DNA of 64,000 bases, taken from contig NZ_JAQUVZ010000007.1 of assembly GCF_028693135.1 (NCBI RefSeq), positions 1 through 64,000 of the forward strand, given 5' to 3'. The notes beneath the pieces were generated by a model. That model worked only from the letters and a program-made list of their open reading frames with translations, searched no databases and was not told the DNA's origin. Every line of letters starts with the position of its first letter. Position 1 is the first letter of the stretch. The DNA comes from Methanosarcina sp. (GTDB lineage: Archaea > Halobacteriota > Methanosarcinia > Methanosarcinales > Methanosarcinaceae). Shown here in pieces: positions 27,333-36,663 of the stretch. The position numbers and the translations under genes are program-made.

Positions 27333-29573
27333 ATGAATTTAGGTATCCAAAAAGCTTTGTCTTCACTTTTTGTTGCATTTGCAATCTTTTTGATGCTCCC
27401 GCCTTTAGGCCTTGCAGCTACGGCTATCAACGGGGCTCCTCTTGACACCAATGCAACCTCTTCCGATGGTTTTTGCTGGGATGCAACCACTTTTGGGGGC
27501 TTTTACTATTCAGCAAACAAACACAAGGATCTTGTGGCCTCTGAAAACTGGTTTGGAGAACGTCTTCAGTACATCGAAACCGATGACCAGTACGAACTTG
27601 GGAAAAACAACCCTGGAAACCATGTTATTGGTGAAGAGGAGCTTGTTTATTCTACAAGGCAGTTCCCCAACAAATACAAGGTTGTTTCTGAGCTTGGACT
27701 TGATGGCAGTACAACGCCTTCCGAACTTGGAGGGATGGTTTTCTACAAGATTCCCTGGTTTGGCAAACCTTATGTTGCTGTTGAAAACGATGCTACTCAG
27801 CTTGCAAACCTCGTAATCGACCAGGAAGGAAGCGATAAAAAAATACTTAAAGCCGGTGATGTCTGGGATCTCGGAAAAGGCTACTCTCTGACCGTGAACC
27901 AGGTTGATGTCGAAGGCAACAAGGTCTGGTTCTCCTTATCTAAAGACGGGGAAGAACTCGAATCCGGGATTGTTAATGCAGACGGGACTGTGGAAAGTCA
28001 GACCTTTACTGCAAAGGCAGATTTTGGGGACGGAAAAGATCAGCTCTACTTCATCACCTATGTTGACTCGGTTTTTGTGAGTGCTACCGATTCTTTTGCT
28101 GTCTTCAAATATACCTGGCTTATTGACAAAGATGACATCCTTATTATTAAAGAAGGGGATGAATACCAGGGCTTTGAGGTAAAGGAGGCTTCCGAAGATG
28201 AGCTTGTTCTCAAAAATACCGGTTCGATTACCTTGAATCTCGATAAGGATGTAAAGAATTACTTTACAGATTCCTGGTATTTCATGATTTCAGATGAAGG
28301 GAAGGGCAGTACTTCTCCTAACGGCTACGTTATTTGTCCTGTAAAAGAACTAAGCAAGCCTGGAAATTACACTTTGAGAGGTGTGCCTTTTGACACCGGT
28401 TTAACCTCCTCCGATGAGTTTTGCTGGGATCCGACCACTTTTGGAGGCCTTTATTATTCTATAAACAAACACAAGGATCTTGTGGCCTCTGAAAACTGGT
28501 TTGGAGAACGTCTTCAGTACATCGAAACCGATGGCCAGTGCGAACTTGGGAAAAACAACCCCGGAAACAATGTTATAGGTGAAGAGGAACTTGTTTATTC
28601 TACTAAGCAGTTCCCCAACAAATACAAGGTTGTTTCTGAGCTTGGACTTGATGGCAGTACAACGCCTTCCGAACTTGGAGGGATGGTTTTCTACAAGATT
28701 CCCTGGTTTGGCAAACCGTATGTTGCAGTTGAAAACGATGCTACCCAGCTTGCAAACCTCGTAATCGACCAGGACGGAAGCGATAAAAAAATACTTAAAG
28801 CCGGTGATGTCTGGGAACTCGGAAAAGGCTACTCTTTGACCGTGAACCAGGTTGATGTCGAGGGCAACAAGGTCTGGTTCTCCTTATCTAAAGAAGGGGA
28901 AGAACTCGAATCCGGAATTGTTAATGCAGACGGGACTGTGGAAAGTCAGACCTTTACTGCAAAGGCAGACTTTGGGGACGGAAAAGATCAGCTCTACTTC
29001 ATCACCTATGTTGACTCCGTTTTCGTAAGTTCATTTTATTCTTTTGCAGTCTTCAAGTATACCTGGTTAATCGACAAAGATAACATCCTGATTATTGAAA
29101 ATGGGGATGAATACCAGGGTTTTGAAGTAAAAGAAGCTTCTGAAAACGGTATTGTCCTCAAAAATTCCGATTCGATTACCCTGAACCTTGATAAGGATAA
29201 AAATAATTACTTTACCGACTCCTGGTACTTCCAGACTTCAGATGAGGGAAAAGGCAGTACCTCTCCGAGCGGATACGTTATTTATCCTGCAACGGATGTT
29301 GTTATTGAAGCTGAAAAAGCCTCTGAATCCGCAGATAATTCTACAGAAGAGGCTAACGTAGCAGATGCGGCTCCGGGTTCAAACGAGTCTAAAAACGTCT
29401 CCCCAGATTACAGGGCAGCTCCGTCATCCTCTTCCAAAATTGCGGGCTCTGAAGATAGCGAAAGTTACCCTGAGGGAGCCACCGAGGAAAGCTCCGTAAA
29501 ACTTCCGGGCTTTGGAATAATTTCCGGGATTAGCGGGGTTATGATATGTCTGTTGCTTAGAAGAAAGAGGTAA
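27333..29573 (+). CDS. S-layer protein with two DUF1608 domains and PGF-CTERM anchor
   Basis: 746 residues from the ATG at 27333, with GGTGGTGAT 5 bases upstream. A signal peptide (LSSLFVAFAIFLMLPPLGLA-type core) leads into two tandem S-layer DUF1608 domains of about 316 residues each. Then follows a Ser/Thr/Glu-rich linker and the C-terminal LPGFGIISGISGVM membrane segment with LLRRKR, a PGF-CTERM-type sorting signal. Exported and anchored outside the membrane. The central part of both domains is almost identical in DNA, with divergence at the ends. May be the main or an accessory surface protein. Confidence 0.9.
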   Translation: MNLGIQKALSSLFVAFAIFLMLPPLGLAATAINGAPLDTNATSSDGFCWDATTFGGFYYSANKHKDLVASENWFGERLQYIETDDQYELGKNNPGNHVIGEEELVYSTRQFPNKYKVVSELGLDGSTTPSELGGMVFYKIPWFGKPYVAVENDATQLANLVIDQEGSDKKILKAGDVWDLGKGYSLTVNQVDVEGNKVWFSLSKDGEELESGIVNADGTVESQTFTAKADFGDGKDQLYFITYVDSVFVSATDSFAVFKYTWLIDKDDILIIKEGDEYQGFEVKEASEDELVLKNTGSITLNLDKDVKNYFTDSWYFMISDEGKGSTSPNGYVICPVKELSKPGNYTLRGVPFDTGLTSSDEFCWDPTTFGGLYYSINKHKDLVASENWFGERLQYIETDGQCELGKNNPGNNVIGEEELVYSTKQFPNKYKVVSELGLDGSTTPSELGGMVFYKIPWFGKPYVAVENDATQLANLVIDQDGSDKKILKAGDVWELGKGYSLTVNQVDVEGNKVWFSLSKEGEELESGIVNADGTVESQTFTAKADFGDGKDQLYFITYVDSVFVSSFYSFAVFKYTWLIDKDNILIIENGDEYQGFEVKEASENGIVLKNSDSITLNLDKDKNNYFTDSWYFQTSDEGKGSTSPSGYVIYPATDVVIEAEKASESADNSTEEANVADAAPGSNESKNVSPDYRAAPSSSSKIAGSEDSESYPEGATEESSVKLPGFGIISGISGVMICLLLRRKR
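27521..29025. repeat. 948-bp direct repeat within the S-layer gene
   Basis: The DNA from about 27521 to 28077 recurs from about 28469 to 29025 with only scattered, mostly silent differences. The parts of each domain after this segment differ much more. Confidence 0.85.
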
Positions 29574-29951
29574 CCTGTTATTATTCTGTGAGAAATAGAG
29601 AGTTATTCTCCTGGAGTTTTGTTCTCTTTGAGAATTATCTCTCAATATCTTTTTTATTTGGTTCTTTTCTGTTTTTTCTGCTTTTTTTGGCTGATTGCCA
29701 GAAAGGCTGGCGTAGGAGTTTCTGCCTGCCTGTGGCTTGAAAACGGTTTAGGGGTGAAGGTAAGTATTCTATCATTCCCAGGGGCATTTTTTCAGTATAA
29801 TTATCTTTCTTAATTGCGGCACTGGTTTACAGGTATTTTTTTTCTCACATCGCAGACTGGTCCAGTCCCTTTGCAGCCCAGGAAGAAATATCTGAAAAAT
29901 TCTATCCTTGATTCCGGAATGATCAACCAATTAATCGGGAACTGCTTTTTT

Positions 29952-30671
29952 TCAGATAAGGAGAAGGGCAATAAATCCGCTTAAGAATATTCCATCAAAG
30001 GTCCCTGCCCCTCCGATGCTTGCAACAGGAGCTCCGAGATTCTTGATTTTTCCCAGATTAAACAGGTCAGCTCCTATAAGAGTCCCAAGCACTCCTCCTG
30101 TATAAGCAATAATAACACGGCACTGCTCAGCAGGGCAGCCAGGGATATGGATAACCGAAGTAAGCAGGATTGCAGTAAGGGCAGCTGTCAGGGGCGGGAC
30201 CAGAGCCGGAGTTGCAATTCCTATTCCCCGAATTGGCTTCGCTACGGAATAGGTTATGGCTGCAACAACCGCTACACCAATTCCTGCAAAAAGGAGGGAA
30301 GAAGGGAATTGTGTCAGAAGATAGGTGGAAATAAGGACCGGAATAACTGCCCCTCCTACATTGATGGCAAGTACTGTTTCATTTCTAACCCTCTGCAGGA
30401 TAGGAACCCTGTAGGAAATCCCAAAGACCTTTACATAATTTTCCTTGACAGCAGGAACCTCAGACCTCAGGGTTGTCAGTGGGATATTGATCCCGCTTCC
30501 AAGGAGGGACAGGAGCAGGATTAAAAGCGCGTCTTCTGCGGAAAATCCTATTTTCATGAATGTAGAAACAATAACTCCCAGAAACAGAGATCCAAGCCCG
30601 AAGACCATAATGAGAATCAAAAGGAAAAGGAATTTCAGGCTGAAAGGCATGTAGAAGATCTGTCTGCTCAT
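29952..30671 (-). CDS. DUF1614 multi-pass membrane protein
   Basis: 239 residues with six or seven hydrophobic segments. The family's conserved stretches are LGSGINIPLTTL, NVGGAVIPVLIS, TPALVPPLTAAL and the C-terminal ASIGGAGTFDGIFLSG. GAGTGAT-like signal GAGTGATT lies 4 bases before the ATG. DUF1614 function is unknown. It is encoded 149 bp downstream of dacZ on the same strand and may be co-transcribed. The 29574-29951 gap holds nothing I can support. Confidence 0.8.
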   Translation of the reverse strand: MSRQIFYMPFSLKFLFLLILIMVFGLGSLFLGVIVSTFMKIGFSAEDALLILLLSLLGSGINIPLTTLRSEVPAVKENYVKVFGISYRVPILQRVRNETVLAINVGGAVIPVLISTYLLTQFPSSLLFAGIGVAVVAAITYSVAKPIRGIGIATPALVPPLTAALTAILLTSVIHIPGCPAEQCRVIIAYTGGVLGTLIGADLFNLGKIKNLGAPVASIGGAGTFDGIFLSGFIALLLI

Positions 30672-30820
30672 GGAATCACTCGCTGTTCTCCGGGCTTCTG
30701 CATATTAAGAGGTATGTACATTCTCTTTATTAATGAGTATCCGTTTTCATTCGAATTTCCATATCTGCACCGGAGGACTCCAAAAACCGCGAAGAGCCAA
30801 CATTTTCTCTGCATTCCTGG

Positions 30821-31705
30821 TCAGATGTATCTGGCAGCAGGCTGTAAGGATTCCATACAGATGGTCTCTTTTGCATCTTTATATACTCTGAGGACTCCGC
30901 CTGACTCTGATATTGTAACTGAGATTGCTACCGTATCCCTGCTGATGGCGGCTGCTGAGACATGCCGTCCTCCCAGCCCTTTATCAATATCAATATTTTT
31001 CCCGTCCACGTCAAGGTATCGTCCTGCTGCATGGATAAAGCCTGTCTCATCTATCACAAAAACTCCGTCAAGCTGGGAAAATTCCTTTATGGATTCCCAG
31101 TTTTTCTTGTCAAGGATGTTTCTGTGAGCTTCTTCATGGCCTGCATAAGGGTTAAGAATTATCTGATGAGAGCGTTTCAGGACTTCTTCGGAATCGCCTA
31201 CAATAAAAGCAGCTCCTATTTTTTTCCCTTCCCTGCCTGTAAGGGCGATATCAAAAGCAATTTTCAGAACTGCATTCATGACTTCAGGCTTGACCCTCTC
31301 TTCACATTCTTTCATTGCTTTTATCAGAGGGTTTTCATCGAGGCTGTGGACTATAATAGAACTGGAACCGCGAGTTTCGACAACACCAACGACAGTCCCG
31401 CATTTGGGCCCCCCAAGCACGTACTCTATGGCTGTGGCATGTTGCAGGTGGTCGTAGTTTCCCGAAGCTTCCCGGTTGAGCTGGTCGCTGAGTTCTTTTG
31501 CAGGACTTTTTCCTTCTTTGCCGGTTGCTACGAGGTGATCTATTATGCTTTTCGGGCGCATGGCTATATAATAAACCGGGACTTCTCCGGTCTCGATCCC
31601 CTCAAAGCTAAGGTCTCCTGAGACCATAATTGCGGCAGCACCAAGTTTCTGGGCAATATCGGCTGCCGCTTCTGCAATTATACGTGCTCTGTCTATGTCG
31701 TTCAC
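30821..31705 (-). CDS. dacZ: Diadenylate cyclase DacZ (c-di-AMP synthase)
   Basis: 294 residues with the DisA_N (DAC) domain in the C-terminal half. The DGA motif is LDGVFVIDETGFIHAAG, and the following GGRHVSAAAISRDTVAISVTISESGG is the RHx active-site region. The N-terminal half (AAADIAQKLGAAAIMVSGD and so on) fits archaeal DacZ. It condenses two ATP into c-di-AMP, a second messenger in osmotic and potassium control. GTG start with AAGGGG overlapping closely. The 426-bp gap upstream (31706-32131) is AT-rich with no gene seen. Confidence 0.9.
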   Translation of the reverse strand: MNDIDRARIIAEAAADIAQKLGAAAIMVSGDLSFEGIETGEVPVYYIAMRPKSIIDHLVATGKEGKSPAKELSDQLNREASGNYDHLQHATAIEYVLGGPKCGTVVGVVETRGSSSIIVHSLDENPLIKAMKECEERVKPEVMNAVLKIAFDIALTGREGKKIGAAFIVGDSEEVLKRSHQIILNPYAGHEEAHRNILDKKNWESIKEFSQLDGVFVIDETGFIHAAGRYLDVDGKNIDIDKGLGGRHVSAAAISRDTVAISVTISESGGVLRVYKDAKETICMESLQPAARYI

Positions 31706-32131
31706 CCCTTTTTATTTTTATACAAATATTGTCAGTCCTGCTTTTTTGTTATAAGGTTAGTTTATATTTTTGCTGTTTGATCTTGAAGTTAATTATTATT
31801 TCTTTTAGTTGATGTTATTCTCCATAGGTTAACATTAGTTCTCAGAGTTAACATTAACGGTTATTGCATGCGTAACAGGCCTGTTTACTATGTGGTGTAA
31901 TATTTGATATATTATAATTGTTCTGTGCTTGCTCCTATTTTTTCTCGTTTCTCTGTTATTTTTCTCCTCAATTCCAGTTATTCATTTCGCTCACCTTTTT
32001 TAAATGTATTTCGGGTAATGCGGGTTTACAATTTTTTTCTGAAAACGGCATCCTGAATTAGATTTTCCTTAATGGTAAAGTGATAGAAACATTTTTCTGG
32101 TTATTTCTTCTAATTTATACTGGTGAAAGCT

Positions 32132-32677
32132 TTGATCAGGACATTTATAGCAGTGGAACTGGACCCGAGTTTCAGGGAAAAAATCCGCCAAATCCAGGAG
32201 AAATTTGCCGATTTTGAACTTAAGTTTGTTAACCCTGAAATCGTTCACATAACTCTGAAGTTTCTTGGTGATGTTGAGGAATCAATGGCTATCCCCCTGG
32301 CAGAAGCTCTTGATTCTCTTATTTGTGAATCTTTCGAAGCAAAAATTGAAGGCATCGGGGTTTTCCCAAAGTTGTCGAATCCTAAAGTGCTGTGGCTGGG
32401 GGCAAGAGGAAACTTCGAGACTCTTCATGATGATGTGGAAAACGTACTGAAACCTTTTAAATTCAAAGAGGATGAGAGGGCATTTACTGCTCATGCCACC
32501 CTTGCCAGGGTAAAATCCCTGAATAAAAATCAAAAAAATGCTTTTGCAGATGTTCTGAAAGAGTTAAAAGATACAAAAATTGGCAGCATGCAGGTAAATA
32601 AAGTGCTTCTGAAGAAAAGCACTCTAACCCCCGACGGTCCTATTTATGAAACCCTGCATACGGCATACCTGGACTGA
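32132..32677 (+). CDS. thpR: RNA 2',3'-cyclic phosphodiesterase ThpR
   Basis: About 181 residues. The two HxTx motifs, HITLKFLGDV and HATLARVKS, are the catalytic histidines of the 2H phosphoesterase family, which opens 2',3'-cyclic phosphates on RNA ends. I prefer the TTG at 32132 because TGGTGA lies 5 bases upstream and the protein then starts MIRTFIAVEL as in relatives. A GTG at 32123 is the alternative. Monocistronic. Confidence 0.9.
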   Translation: MIRTFIAVELDPSFREKIRQIQEKFADFELKFVNPEIVHITLKFLGDVEESMAIPLAEALDSLICESFEAKIEGIGVFPKLSNPKVLWLGARGNFETLHDDVENVLKPFKFKEDERAFTAHATLARVKSLNKNQKNAFADVLKELKDTKIGSMQVNKVLLKKSTLTPDGPIYETLHTAYLD

Positions 32678-32769
32678 CAGGTCTTCTTGCGCTGGACTGT
32701 ATACGTCCTCAACCCCCTGATCAGTTCCTTTTGTGTATCTTAACTACAACATCTCACACTGGTCTGTCC

Positions 32770-33795
32770 TCAGCTATAGCCTTCTGCTTCATATTCTCTG
32801 AATCCGCTTGAATACACAAGCCTGTGGTCTTCGGTTATTATAAGGCATTCAACACCTTCGAGATTTTCTATCATTTCAAGCCCTTCTTCTTCTCCCATCA
32901 CGAAGACTGCAGTTGCAAAAGCATCGGCATCAATAGCGTTTCTGGCAATTACCGTGCCGCTAATAATGCCTTCTGAAGGATATCCTGTTCTCGGGTCCGA
33001 GATGTGGGACACTCTTGCCGACTCGTTAAAGTAACGTTCGTAGTTTCCACTTGTTGCTACTGCAACATCATGAGCTTCAATTGAAGTAACATATTGTTCG
33101 CTTCTGTCAGGGTTCTGAAGGCCTACCATCCAGGATGTGCCATCGGGCTTCTGACCTATGTATCTCCCGTCTCCTCCCGCATTTACAAAAGCGTTTTCAA
33201 TCCCATTCTCCTGCAAAGACTCGATTGCTTTATCAACTGCGTAGCCCTTTGCAATTCCTCCCAGGGCTACTTTCATCCCGGGTTTCAGGCTTACATCCCC
33301 ATCTTCGGTGCTTATTTCCGAGTAGTTTACGAGTTTGAGAGTTTCATTCAGTTCATCTGCAGTTGGAGGTTTCTGCGATCCTTCAGGGAGGAATTTACTC
33401 TTCCAGAGGTCAAGTACTGGCTGGATGGTGATATCAAAGGCTCCTCCGCTTTTCTCTGAATAGTACTTTGACTGCTCCAGCACGTGGACAAAGGAAGGGT
33501 CAGCATTTTCAACTTCTCCTTTTGTATTCAGGATATTAAGCTGACTGTCTTCTTTTGAAGGGCTCATAAGAGCGTCAATTTTGTATATTTCACTAAATGC
33601 ATCATCTATTGCCTTCAAAGCCTCACTTTCATTCGAAGCGTATACAGCTATCGTAACTGTAGTATCCATAGTGCTTCTTGTTTCTTGAAACTCCTGAAGT
33701 TCTCTATCCTCTTCAGGCTCAGGCTGTACACAGCCTGATACTAATATAGATATAATCAGTAAAAACGAAAATAGTATTTTGTATTTTGAATCCAT
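32770..33795 (-). CDS. apbE: FAD:protein FMN transferase ApbE (lipoprotein)
   Basis: 341 residues. A lipoprotein signal (IISILVSGC) anchors it outside the membrane. ApbE motifs are STMDTTVTIAVY, SGGAFDITIQPVLDLW, ALGGIAKGYAVDKA, NAGGDGRYIG and the metal-binding HISDPRTGYP and IDADAFATAVFVMG. ApbE attaches FMN to Thr/Ser of NqrB/C- and RnfD/G-type subunits. It lies next to, and divergent from, the mmcA-rnf operon, so RnfG and possibly RnfD are the obvious substrates. Confidence 0.93.
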   Translation of the reverse strand: MDSKYKILFSFLLIISILVSGCVQPEPEEDRELQEFQETRSTMDTTVTIAVYASNESEALKAIDDAFSEIYKIDALMSPSKEDSQLNILNTKGEVENADPSFVHVLEQSKYYSEKSGGAFDITIQPVLDLWKSKFLPEGSQKPPTADELNETLKLVNYSEISTEDGDVSLKPGMKVALGGIAKGYAVDKAIESLQENGIENAFVNAGGDGRYIGQKPDGTSWMVGLQNPDRSEQYVTSIEAHDVAVATSGNYERYFNESARVSHISDPRTGYPSEGIISGTVIARNAIDADAFATAVFVMGEEEGLEMIENLEGVECLIITEDHRLVYSSGFREYEAEGYS

Positions 33796-33887
33796 GCTCT
33801 ATCAATTTTTCCTTCTTGTTTTTTAATTTTGGGTTATTTTTATTATTCGATCCAGATGTTTCTTTTACGAAAGTCGAAGGCAGAAGG

Positions 33888-33907
33888 CCTGTTACTTTAG
33901 TGGCGGG
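33888..33907 (+). repeat. IS605-type right-end hairpin (solo)
   Basis: CCTGTTACT and AGTGGCGGG pair over 9 bp around a TT loop, preceded by GAAGG. It is a diverged copy of the hairpin at 34102 with compensating pairs. No tnpB ORF accompanies it. Confidence 0.45.
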
Positions 33908-34039
33908 ATGAATGCCGTCAACGTCCCATATTTTCGCTATCTTCTAACCTCTAAATACTATTCTGTCCTATACTATGTACTGAATTCCTAAGCGATAACC
34001 AAGCCAGGGAAACCAGAACCAATTTGATCTTTCTTCACC

Positions 34040-34127
34040 TCTGGAACAGAGGGTAGAGCCTGTGGACTTATGAACGGTAGTTTGAGGTATGAAGCAGGAA
34101 GCCCGTTACTTCAGTGATGGGTAGTTC
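34040..34127 (+). pseudogene. tnpB C-terminal tail with right-end hairpin
   Basis: The frame from 34040 reads GTEGRACGLMNGSLRYEAGSPLLQ and stops at 34115-34117. This GRACG...EAGSP tail is typical of IS605-family TnpB. The stop lies inside a 9-bp hairpin, CCCGTTACT/AGTGATGGG (34102-34121), followed by TAGTTCAC. The same end occurs at 63.7 kb. In intact elements this region is both the transposon right end and the 3' part of the guide (omega) RNA. The rest of the gene is gone. Confidence 0.6.
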
Positions 34128-35149
34128 ACTGGATCGGGGTAAAAATGAAATTGAAGGTGAAATTTGATTTTTATTCACTTCTTTGAGTACTTTTTTATTT
34201 TCAATGTTTTTTCATCTATTTTTTAACTCTGTCTTCTTATGTTCTATTTTTTGGTTTTTCTTTGTTGCCTCTTTTTATTGATATAAGACCTTTTATGTTC
34301 TTCCGATATTTCTTTCATTCTTTTTTTCTTTATCTTTTTAGTTGCTGCATTTATTCCTTGCTCTATGCGGAGCGTTCTATATTTATTCACTTTGATTTTC
34401 TGCTAGATTCATGATTAATGGTTAATAAATAATTAATTGTTAATTACTCTTATACGTTTATTAAATTTAATATATTTTATATGTTATACTATTTTTAAGG
34501 GGTTTATTCCTTTTCTTTGAAGGTTTTAATCGGATTCTTTTGCCAGGTTGGTTGAGATCTTCTGCAGGATTTTTAATGTATAATCATGTATATTTTCTCT
34601 GGAAAAATATATATATTAAGAATGTGTAAGTTTTTCCTTATATTTCAAATATTTTATATATTTGACCAATATATACAACCTACTATATATAAAGTATATA
34701 TTTTTATTACTTTATACAATTTGGGTCAATTCCCTCAAACTTATTTCGAAAGAAATAAGTATTACCTCACGCAAACATTTTTCGTTGAAGTGAAATTTAG
34801 CTTTGTTTTTCGGAGTAAAATGGCTATCTAAAGCAAGGACAGGAAAAAGCCGGTGATCAAAAAGCCTTCAGGGGAATCAATTATGCCAAAAAGAGCTAGG
34901 CTAGCCGTTCATGTCAGTTCCTTCTCGCTTCAGTTTTCCGTTTATTGATTTTCTTTCGATCTCTAGACGATGCCACTGGAGGTCTGGAAGGGGCGGCAGT
35001 GTATCCCCTGGATGTGTACGATTCAGCCGTAAATATCCTTCAATCTCATTCATTACTCAATAATAAGCTTCAAGTTGTTGAAATTTGAACTTTGTTTCTT
35101 TCCAAGCATGAACATAACAACGTGAACAAAAAAAGAGAATGTGGTCGTT
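34128..35149 (+). promoter_or_regulatory. Long AT-rich upstream region of the mmcA-rnf operon
   Basis: About 1 kb without a credible gene. From 34420 to 34720 it is extremely AT-rich, with several TATA-like runs (for example AAAATATATATATTAAG near 34603). The last 250 bp are more mixed in composition. It should contain the operon promoter and perhaps a long leader; the exact start cannot be placed by eye. Confidence 0.4.
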
Positions 35150-36649
35150 ATGAATAGGTTAAATCTGTTGGTGTCGGGAGTCGCTGTGCTGCTTCTCGTG
35201 GCTGCTGGTGCCTATTCTTCTCTTGGCTATGCAGGGAATGATCAAATTGCATCCCACTACATGACCAAGGGAGAATGGTCCGATACGGTCTGCGGAGGCT
35301 GTCACTTCGATGTCTACGAAAATGTCAATCATTCTTATCATGTACAGGTAGATATGGATCGATGGTCTCCCCTCACAAATTTTGATATTGAAACATCCGG
35401 AGAAGAGGAATGGGTCAAAGAATTCGGGAAGTACCATCCTGGTGGAGGTCCGCTTGCAGAATATGGTGTTGGCGTTGACTGTATGATGTGCCATGAGCAG
35501 CATGGTCTCTACGATTTCGAAGCCCGTGCCGAGAAAATTGAAAAGGGAGAATACAATGATGCAAACAGTGCAGCCATGGTAAAGTCCAGCCTTGCTGCAA
35601 GAACCAGTCCTATACAGTTTTTTGTCTACAATGCTAACCTGCTTACCCCCTATCCCTTGCTGATCGTTTTCCACGATGATGTAAATGGGGCTCCTATGGA
35701 ATCTTCCTGTGCCGAGAAATGTCACATCACCGATGTGGAAACGAGGGCTGTAGCCTGGGGCAGTGAGGAAACCTATGCAGAGTCAGATGCTCATGCCGCA
35801 AATGGCGTTGAATGTACGGAATGCCACCACACTGAAGGTTTCATCATAACCTCGGATCACCAGATAGGACGTGGAAACACTTCTGATTCCCCCGACCTTC
35901 CGGAGAGCCACTACGATGATACCATGCGCAGTTGTGATGACGCTGCGTGCCATGCAGGTATCTCTCACGGTCCATTTGCTGACTCTCACATGGAATTCCT
36001 TGCCTGTGAAGCCTGTCACATCCCTGAGCTTCCGGGAGGAGACCTACCGGGCGGCAAGCCACTTGAATCTTTCAGCTGGCAGAATGGAGAACGTGAAGAT
36101 GTTTACCGGGAAGCAGACTTCCAGCCTGCCCTTGCCTGGTACAACGGAACCTTCGGCGATGTCCTGCCAAGCGTGGATACAAGGAATGACACAGGTGTAA
36201 TGCTTACCCCGTTCAACAATATTACTGGAACCTGGTGGGACGCAGGTACTGACTCTGAAGTGCTTGCAAATCCGGACACAAGCATCTCCACTGGAGACCC
36301 GATCCCTGAACAGTATGTGAAGGCAGCGGATTCCAACGGTGATGGTGAAGTAACAGTGAACGAAATGCAGGCTTACGATGCCAACGGAGACGGAAAGCCC
36401 GATTATCCGAATGCGGTCCTGAGGACAGTGGAACTTTATTATCAGGTCGCTCATAGCATTGTCAGCAAAGATGTGGGAATTTCTTCTCCTCTGACCTGCA
36501 GGGACTGCCATGGAAGCAAAGCCGTTATTGACTGGACATCTATAGGTTATGTAGAGGATCCGGGAGGAGACTCAGCAGCCGCAAAAAGCATCGCTGTTAC
36601 CTATCCCAGGCCGAAACCTGTAGAGGTTGAAACGAAACCTGCACTGTAA
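35150..36649 (+). CDS. mmcA: Heptaheme cytochrome c MmcA
   Basis: 499 residues from the ATG at 35150 (GTG at 35141 is possible). Signal peptide with a long hydrophobic core ending GYAGNDQ. Seven heme-binding motifs can be counted: CGGCH, CMMCH, CTECH, CEACH and CRDCH of standard spacing, CAEKCH with one extra residue, and CDDAACH with two. Many further His residues can act as distal ligands. In M. acetivorans this protein is part of the Rnf electron path to methanophenazine and can support extracellular electron transfer. rnfC follows 14 bp later. Confidence 0.95.
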   Translation: MNRLNLLVSGVAVLLLVAAGAYSSLGYAGNDQIASHYMTKGEWSDTVCGGCHFDVYENVNHSYHVQVDMDRWSPLTNFDIETSGEEEWVKEFGKYHPGGGPLAEYGVGVDCMMCHEQHGLYDFEARAEKIEKGEYNDANSAAMVKSSLAARTSPIQFFVYNANLLTPYPLLIVFHDDVNGAPMESSCAEKCHITDVETRAVAWGSEETYAESDAHAANGVECTECHHTEGFIITSDHQIGRGNTSDSPDLPESHYDDTMRSCDDAACHAGISHGPFADSHMEFLACEACHIPELPGGDLPGGKPLESFSWQNGEREDVYREADFQPALAWYNGTFGDVLPSVDTRNDTGVMLTPFNNITGTWWDAGTDSEVLANPDTSISTGDPIPEQYVKAADSNGDGEVTVNEMQAYDANGDGKPDYPNAVLRTVELYYQVAHSIVSKDVGISSPLTCRDCHGSKAVIDWTSIGYVEDPGGDSAAAKSIAVTYPRPKPVEVETKPAL

Positions 36650-36663
36650 GGAGGCAGCAAACC

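Noticed and set aside
34586-34831. 81-residue ORF in the AT-rich region upstream of mmcA
   Set aside because: Composition follows the A/T background (Ile/Tyr/Phe), with no ribosome-binding site.
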